Notes under the pieces: model-generated
The model's database searches: none
What the model was told of the DNA's origin: nothing
The model's input: the letters and a program-made list of their open reading frames with translations, nothing else
From: Rugalucina vietnamica
Lineage: Eukaryota > Mollusca > Bivalvia > Lucinida > Lucinidae
Reading direction: 5' to 3'
Length of the DNA stretch: 64,000 bases
NCBI GenBank assembly: GCA_964017185.1
Contig: OZ024880.1
Coordinates: forward strand, 40,762,329-40,826,328
Translations under genes and position numbers: made by a program
Shown here: piece after piece, positions 57,782 through 64,000 of the stretch
Position numbering within the stretch: the first letter of the stretch is position 1
How the letters are laid out: each line of letters begins with the position of its first letter

Positions 57782-60149
57782 GGTACAAGTAGGCAAAGAT
57801 CAGGAAAAGGCGCAATCAGAAAAAGATTCCCACTCCAAAAACCGAGGTGGGAAAAAACCAAACTAACAATCAGGTACTTATACCATGAAACATATCGTAA
57901 GCCGAATGAGCAGCTATTTTCCCAATAGGTGGCAACTCAGTTACCTTAACTTAACTAAAAATATGAAAACATACATAAGGCGCCAACAACACAAAAAATT
58001 TTAAACACCAAGACATAAAACAAAAAGAACCACTACAGAAGTATCGACTTGGAACGATCAGTGACACAAAGTTACTGGCGGGCTTAAACCGGTTTTACAG
58101 GTACCTAACCTCACCCTCAGCTTCTGCAGTGGTTCACAACATTTAGTTAGTTCTTCGGTCCTCGTGGTGAATCTCTAACTAGTCAATGAATCATCAAGAA
58201 CAAACAAATAAATCATGATAAACATCCTGATGAATCAAAAACCAGGACTCACAGATTGAGTAAGCTGCCCGACGATGGAGATCCCTGGGCGCCGAATAAC
58301 CTACTAACTCCGGAGCAAAAGAAAAACACCAGTTGGACCCCGGTGGGCCAAGCAACAGACAAGAAGCTCCGGCCCCAACCAACTAAAATGAATAGCTTTA
58401 AGTCGGGGCCATCATAGAGTCTGACGCCCGACCCACCGGCGTGCAATTAAAGAAGGCAGCATAGTTATCAACCATGATTGGGTTAAAAACTAAGCATGCA
58501 GACTGTCGCATAACATTCAAGTTATAACCTATACGTCTGTAACGTGATATGATTTTTCCGAACTGAAGAGAAAAATCATTTATTCCTTTAAGTTTCTTTA
58601 ATTTGTAAACCAAGTCACCATAAAATTCAGGTTCCGAAAGGCCCTCACTTAAAAGTGTCTTTAACCCAACATTATATTTGGAAATCAATTCATAGTGTCT
58701 ACGATAAAATTTAGAAAAGGTTTTTCGAAGTTTATGATACCGATAGCCCTGTTGGAGAAGTTTTGCCGTTAAACATTTATTTCGAGCGTTGAAGTCTGTA
58801 ACATGATTGCAGACTCTAGCAAACCTAATAAGTTGCGAAATGTATACACCATAAGAAGCACGACGAGGAACGTCACCATCCAAAAAAGGAAAATTTACTA
58901 TATCAAAATCAAAGTCATCGCGCTTATCATAAATTTTAGAAGAAACAAATCCATTTGCAACAGAAAGATGTAGATCTAAAAAGGGGGCTTCGGTATCTGA
59001 GATATTAGCTTTGTTCAACTGAAGTTCAGGTGGATAAATTTGATTGACCATACCTTCAAAATAAGGGTTGTCAATGTTCAAAAGGTCATCGAGGTACCTA
59101 GATGTGGAATTAAAAGCCTCGATAACATCAGCTTGATTATCATGGTTAAGAGAATCCATGAAATCTCTTTCGTAGCAGTATAAAAATAAATCAGCTACGA
59201 GAGGTGCGCAATTTGTACCCATCGGAATTCCAACAATTTGTCTGTATAACTTGGTCCCAAATCTAATATAAATATTATCAAGGAGATAGGATAAGGCGTC
59301 GCACACATTCTGACATGACAAAGGGTATACCGACTTTGGTCAGAGGAAGTGAAAAAAGCCTTTCTGTCATTACATGCCAAATAAAGTGAACCATAGTTTT
59401 TTAATGCCCTTTTGAAGGTCCACTCTATCAAATCCAGAAGTTTTTCTTTAATTAGATTATGTGGTAATGTTGTATACAGAGTAGAAAAATCATATGTGGA
59501 CAAGCTTGTCGCACGGAACCCTCTACACTTCAATTTACTGAGCACCTCACCAGAATTTTTTATTGACCAAAACCAATTTTTATTTGAAGTTTCATACACT
59601 GTCTCACAGTATCTTATAACATGAGATTTGATAGCAGTAAGACAAGAAGTTAATAATTTAGAAAGTTCAGTGGTAGTACAAGAGCTAGAATTTGCAATAA
59701 ATCTAGCTTTGTATGGTCTTTTGTGAAGCTTAGGTAACCAATACATCGTAGGAAGTTTGTCTTGGCCTTCATTGACACAAACAGAAAACTTAACAGGTAA
59801 ATCGTTTAAGTGGGCATTTACTACAGACACCTCATCAGTATCTGTCTCCAGATAAGCCCTGGTACCATCAAGCTCCTGTTTTAAGGTGTTAACGTAGTGA
59901 AGTCTACAAACGACAACAACATTGTTTGCGGCTTTATCTGCCGGAACCAAGACATACTTTCTATGAAATTCTTGGATACCCTGCTTCAAATGCCTAAATG
60001 ACGATTTGGGTTTAGGAGGTAAAAGATTAGTATTTTGTGAATAAAACTTAATACGTTTATCCACGATAGTGAAGATACTTCTTTTCCATTCTTTAAGAGC
60101 ATTATCCTCAACACCCTCTCGTTTACACCATCGATTACCGAAATCATTA
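57782..60149 (-). mobile_element. PLE-A copy 2, ~2.4 kb, longest RT
   Basis: Complete tail (57782-58397) and the longest RT coding stretch in the window, 5'-truncated at about 60149 where FB-3 resumes. TTGAA at the left junction (57775-57779) and 'attgaag' at the right suggest a short target duplication. No GIY-YIG endonuclease reading frame lies between the RT stop and the tail end. Confidence 0.85.
58398..60145 (-). pseudogene. PLE reverse transcriptase, 5'-truncated, one frameshift
   Basis: Reads on the minus strand from about 60145 (WCKREG...KEWKRSIF region, no start codon retained) through the fingers motif YVLVPADKAANNVVVV, then PKLHKRPYKARF, motif A YDFSTLYTTLP, motif B GIPMGTNCAPL, catalytic YLDD and a C-terminal thumb-like region (YGVYISQLIRFARVC), stopping at 58398. 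A one-base deletion near 59319 ('catgacaaag' against 'catgaccaaag' in copy 1) splits it into 60064-59195 and 59321-58398. The ancestral enzyme copies PLE RNA into DNA. The PKLHK...PYK..F and MGTNCAPL spellings fit PLE-type RTs rather than LINE or LTR enzymes, but the PLE clade is not assigned. Confidence 0.8.
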
Positions 60150-60281
60150 AATCATTGAAGTACATATTAATTAAGGGTACCAAAACACTTTAATAAATAA
60201 ATAAATAGCGAAATGCGCGTGAAACTAATGTAAAATGTCCATGCTGTGGTTGTAGTGCTTCTGGAGTTCTTAGCATCAAAT

Positions 60282-60515
60282 AAGCCGCCCCATGGGAAAA
60301 CCAACAATCTGCATATGCGAAAACAAAGGCGCAGATCAGCTTCGCAGTAACTGCGAAGCTGCTCAGCGCCTTTGTTTTCGCTACAAGGATAGTACACTTC
60401 CTCTTCTTCTTAAATCCGAAATTTCAAGCTTCTAGCCATCTTCTGTGCTTGTACAGCTCGGTTTGGATCGGACCTGTTCGGAAACCACAGTGTTGGTTTT
60501 CCCACGAGGCGGCTC
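60282..60515. mobile_element. MITE-2 copy, AAAT duplication
   Basis: AAGCC (mutated GAGCC) start and GGCTC end, flanked by AAAT (60278-60281, 60516-60519). Confidence 0.86.
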
Positions 60516-60590
60516 AAATGGTTGGTCTGTTGAACGAAGGGTTGAATGGTAGGTACTATACGTCCTGACAGTGTCATCTTGGTATAATAT

Positions 60591-60825
60591 GAGCCGGTCC
60601 GCAAGAAAACCGGTCTTCGGGGTTACCGACCAGGTCGGACACAAACCGACCTGTACAGTCACAGAAGATGGCTAGAAGCTTGGAATTTCGGACTAAAGAA
60701 GAAGAGAAATTGTACTATCCGTGTAGCGAAAACAAAGGCGCTGATCAGCTTCGCAGTTACTGCGAAGCTGATCTGCGCCTTTGTTTTCGCATATGCAACA
60801 ATCCGGTTTTCTCATGATGCGGCTC
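60591..60825. mobile_element. MITE-2 copy, ATAT duplication
   Basis: Flanked by ATAT (60587-60590, 60826-60829). Only 75 bp from the previous copy. Confidence 0.87.
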
Positions 60826-60830
60826 ATATG

Positions 60831-60929
60831 TTCTCTTTGTATCAGTACCTGATTGTCGATTTATTCCATTTCGGATTTTAGGATGCGACTTCTGTTCTGA
60901 TTACACAAGTTCCTCATCATTGCTTACTA
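60831..60929 (+). mobile_element. PLE-A tail remnant
   Basis: 'gtatcagtacctgattgtcg' to 'cctcatcattgcttact', a decayed last ~100 bp of the tail. Confidence 0.55.
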
Positions 60930-60934
60930 CGTTA

Positions 60935-61196
60935 CATCAGGAAAACATGTCCGTAAAATGTACACCCCTTTAACCCCACTTTTATAATTATAGTAATACT
61001 TGGGTATATAGTGGCATATCATTTTTTCTTATTTTGATCCAAAACATAAATTGTGGGTACTCGTTAGAACCGCCTCGCACCCACAATCAATGTTTTGAGC
61101 AATAGTGTTAAAAATATCAAAAATTTTCTGATGAAATTTTCCAATTTTACAGCTGAAAATAATTTCTGTGTATTGCATTGGCAAGTTTCCGTTATG
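60935..61196 (-). mobile_element. MITE-3 copy, inverted
   Basis: CATCAGGAAAACATG start and 'aagtttccgttatg' end. Central palindrome shortened. Confidence 0.78.
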
Positions 61197-61384
61197 CTCA
61201 CACAACTGCAATGTTTTGAAAAACGCAGAGACGACCAGCCATCTTGAAATTGACATTCTAAGTCACTGCATGTATTGGTTCAAAAAGGCCTTATTGGGAA
61301 AAATAATTTGACAATATGACAATCTTGAGTTTGAATCTTTAAAAATTTCTTAATTTATTCATTTTAATTTATTCATTTAATTTC

Positions 61385-61740
61385 TGATCATTGCTTACTT
61401 TTATCTTTTCTATAATAATTGGCATAACCATTCAAACACATATTCCTTCACGTTTTTGTTTAGTATATGTATAGCATATGGTAAACCGAATTAGCACCTA
61501 TTTCTCAATAGGCTGGGACCCGGTCACCCTAGCTTAACTAAAACTATGAAAACGTACATAAGGTTCAAACAGAACAAAACTTCGACTCCAAACCATGAAA
61601 CAAATAGAACAGAACAGAAGTATCGCTTTGGAACGGTCAGTTATATAAAATTACTGGGGGGTCTTAAATCGATTTTACAGGGCCCTAACCTCACCCTAGT
61701 CTTCTGCAGTGGTTCACAACAATTAGTTAGTGGTTCCAGT
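61385..61740 (-). mobile_element. PLE-A tail, old copy, minus orientation
   Basis: 'gatcattgcttacttttatc' remnant at the left, then the inverse tail ('caataggctgggacccggtc', 'cctaacctcaccctagtctt'), well diverged. Confidence 0.7.
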
Positions 61741-61782
61741 TCCCGACCATTGCTTAGTAAACACAATCTTGTTTTACTATTT

Positions 61783-62016
61783 GAACCGCCTCATGAGAAA
61801 ACCAACAATGTGGTTTCCGACCAGGTCTGACACAAAGCGAGCTGTAGACGCACAGAAGGCAGCTAGAGGCTGGAAATTTTGGATATAGAAAGTAGAGGAA
61901 TTGTACTATCCGTGTAGCGAAAACAAAGGCGCTGATCAGCTTCGCGGTTACCGCGAAGCTGATCTGCGTCTTTGTTTTCGCATATGCAGATTGTTGGTTT
62001 TCTCATAAGGCGGATT
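61783..62016. mobile_element. MITE-2 copy, ends mutated
   Basis: GAACCGCCTCATGAGAAAAC start, GGCGGATT end. Hairpin intact. No duplication retained. Confidence 0.82.
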
Positions 62017-62381
62017 ATACAAAACGTTTTTAACATTTGCATTACTCTTTGTCATATTGCTTCGATCTCATCAGAAGAAACATTCCGTTTGAAGATTTAA
62101 GATTATTGTTTTATAGCTAATTACAACTCTTTAGGAAGTTAACTAGTAATCTTTAACAAAACCTGTCATTAGCATGGCCCTAAATTTAGTAATCAGATGT
62201 TTGGAGAAAATTAAAGCTCGGCAGAAATAGCTAAAATAAGTTGAAATACCTGTCTCAACGATCAGACTGAGAGTTTTCCTGAGAATTTATAATCATTGAG
62301 GGCTGATTTTGCAAGGATTTTGTTTGCTTTTTAGGAGATGGAAATTAAGTATTAATAGGTTCCACTTCAGGCATCACATTT

Positions 62382-62615
62382 GAGCCACCTCGTGGGAAAA
62401 CCAGCAATGTGGTTTCCGAACAGGTCCGACACAAACCGGCCTGTACAAGCACAGAAAAGAGCTAGAAGCTTGAAATTTCGAATTTAAGTAGAAGAGGAAT
62501 TGTACTATCCGAGTAGCGAAAACAAAGGCGCTGATCAGCTTCGCGGTTACCGCGAAGCTGATCTGCGTCTTTGTTTTCGCCTATGCAGATCGTTGGTTTT
62601 CCCATGAGGCGGCTT
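62382..62615. mobile_element. MITE-2 copy, ATTT duplication
   Basis: GAGCCACCTCGTGGGAAAAC start, GGCTT end, flanked by ATTT (62378-62381, 62616-62619). Confidence 0.87.
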
Positions 62616-64000
62616 ATTTTACAAAGGCTCAAACGTTTATTTATCATAAATAAGGAACTGACGCATTCTCATTTAACGAATTTAGCCTGACATTTTATTT
62701 GGTAAGTTTGGTCATGCATGTGTGTGGACCACGGTCCCAGGTTGGTTCATTATGAAAACTTCGTCCATGAATTAGATTTTGACCTTGAAAATGAAATTTT
62801 TTAGTTGAATGTTTTTAATATTTGCCTTATTTTTTTAACTTTTTTTTTTAATCTGAGCTGTGTCTGAAATTGACTCATGTTCAGAACGGAGAGAGGTGTT
62901 TTTTTTGTAGTGCAAATACTATTTGGCCAAGGGAGTAGTTATTTTTGGCCAAGTGATGAGTTTTATTTTGGCCACCTAGTGTGTCAGATTTGGCCAAATG
63001 ATGTCTTATGTGGCCAAGTGATATTTTACCAGTCACGTCTGTACTTGGAGGTTAACTAGACACTCCATGCTGCATTGCTATGTTACACTCTTTTGACAAA
63101 TTAGTGGCATATCGAGCTCGGCCAATCACCTTTATATTCTATTTCTAATCGACCTAGCTCCCGCCCCTTAATTATTTTAAAACTTATTTTGAAACAATGT
63201 TTTGAAGCACAAAACGAAGCGACATGGACGACCGTTTTCTTGTTTATATATTCGAAAGACAAACTCTAGTCAGACAAACTTTTATAATACTTTACAGAAA
63301 GAAACGATATAGACATTTCACACGGAATTCCAGGAAGCCTGCCGGATGCCCTGAAGAACCCAACAATGACTTATAAAACAACATTTATATTTAATAACCA
63401 GTTTACTCGCACAAAACCATGTTGTCACTCGATTCTCGTCTTAATTGCCCTGATGCATTAATCTTTAGCTTAATGGCATCATAAAATAATAACTGTTCAT
63501 CGCCGATAACCTAATGATGAGAGCTCCCAGACATGTAAATCGAACTGCTGCTTTGATACCTTGGAAGAATGGTAGTTCTTCTTTCTTCCTGTTTTTGGTT
63601 AGACTATGATCGTGTTATGTAGAGACAGATGTAATAATAATATAACCAGAGACTGGGGCCTTCAGACCGGAGGTCTTCACTTAGACTCAAGGTGAGAAAT
63701 AACCAAATCTACAAACAAACAGCTACGAAACAGTAAAAAAAATTATATGGTTGCATATGCAACTCTTTAATAATGATGACCATCCTGTTTCATACATTAT
63801 TTCAATATACCAAGACCTCAAGAACCAAAACAGAAGTTTCGACTTTGAACGCTCACTGGAGGTATGAAATGTCAAATTAAAGTATGTTCTCTACAGTAAG
63901 TAAGTTTTGATATAACCAGAGACTGGGGCCTTCCTATTTTTATTATCAAAACTAACTAAGTGTAGTACCAAAACTAACAGAACGTTGCAAAGCGATATTT
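62616..64000. other. No gene recognised; short tandem motifs
   Basis: 62920-63025 holds about five spaced 'ttggccaa' units, several followed by 'gtgatg'. A 'tataaccagagactggggcc' block occurs twice, near 63640 and 63912. No credible coding region. Confidence 0.5.

Larger units (their letters stand above)
57126..60189. mobile_element. FB-3: TTAA-flanked inverted-repeat element split by PLE copy 2
   Basis: Left end AGTGTTTTGGCACCCTTA and right end TAAGGGTACCAAAACACT are inverses with one mismatch, and TTAA borders both (57122-57125, 60190-60193). Longer inverted arms extend inside ('ttttgatataaagttgataa' near 57187 against its inverse near 57740). TTAA targets are typical of piggyBac-type elements, but no transposase is present and superfamily is not proven. 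The PLE occupies about 57782-60149; the element itself is about 0.7 kb. Confidence 0.75.

Overview
The window is eukaryotic and most likely from a bivalve mollusc; scallop-like is a guess. The evidence is one spliced Hox exon of Lox4/Lox2 (Ubx/abd-A-related) type, no operon-like gene order, AT-rich non-coding DNA, and dense interspersed repeats of the kind common in bivalve genomes, including one with repeated GATGGCCGCCAT cores and CTCACCTG ends. No bacterial, phage or CRISPR features were seen.

The only host gene I can defend is a Hox first exon on the + strand (14870-15278). It starts MSSY, ends just after the YPWM hexapeptide, and stops at a GTAAGT splice donor. I found no homeobox exon, so the DNA to the right is probably intron or flank. 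The left 14.8 kb is AT-rich with isolated non-autonomous transposons: a pogo-like element at 3.9-4.8 kb, a foldback at 11.4-12.9 kb, and three copies of a palindromic MITE. From 16 to 39 kb the repeat density rises. It is built mainly from 3'-anchored, 5'-truncated copies of one Penelope-like element (PLE), two palindromic MITE families, a SINE-like repeat and the GATGGCCGCCAT repeat.

From 39.5 to 50.3 kb there is a four-level nest. A GATGGCCGCCAT-type repeat is split by a TA-flanked foldback transposon (40023-49363). That is split by a LINE (40908-49047) with a GTCA target duplication and a TAACA-repeat tail. The LINE itself is invaded by two PLE copies. One PLE copy lands at the end of LINE ORF2 and keeps the frame open, giving a 1605-residue reading frame with two reverse transcriptases (endonuclease, LINE RT, PLE RT). 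A second, less truncated PLE copy (57.8-60.15 kb) sits inside a TTAA-flanked element. The right end (51.7-62.6 kb) is crowded with the GAGCC-type palindromic MITE.

The most unusual signal is a PLE copy at 25.34-25.95 kb whose sense strand carries clustered, strand-asymmetric A-to-G changes relative to the other copies; in one 39-base stretch 13 of 14 adenines read as G. This looks like an adenosine-deaminase (ADAR-like) edited RNA copied back into DNA. Family names used here (MITE-1/2/3, FB-1/2/3, REP-1/2, PLE-A) are local labels. All alignments were made by eye.
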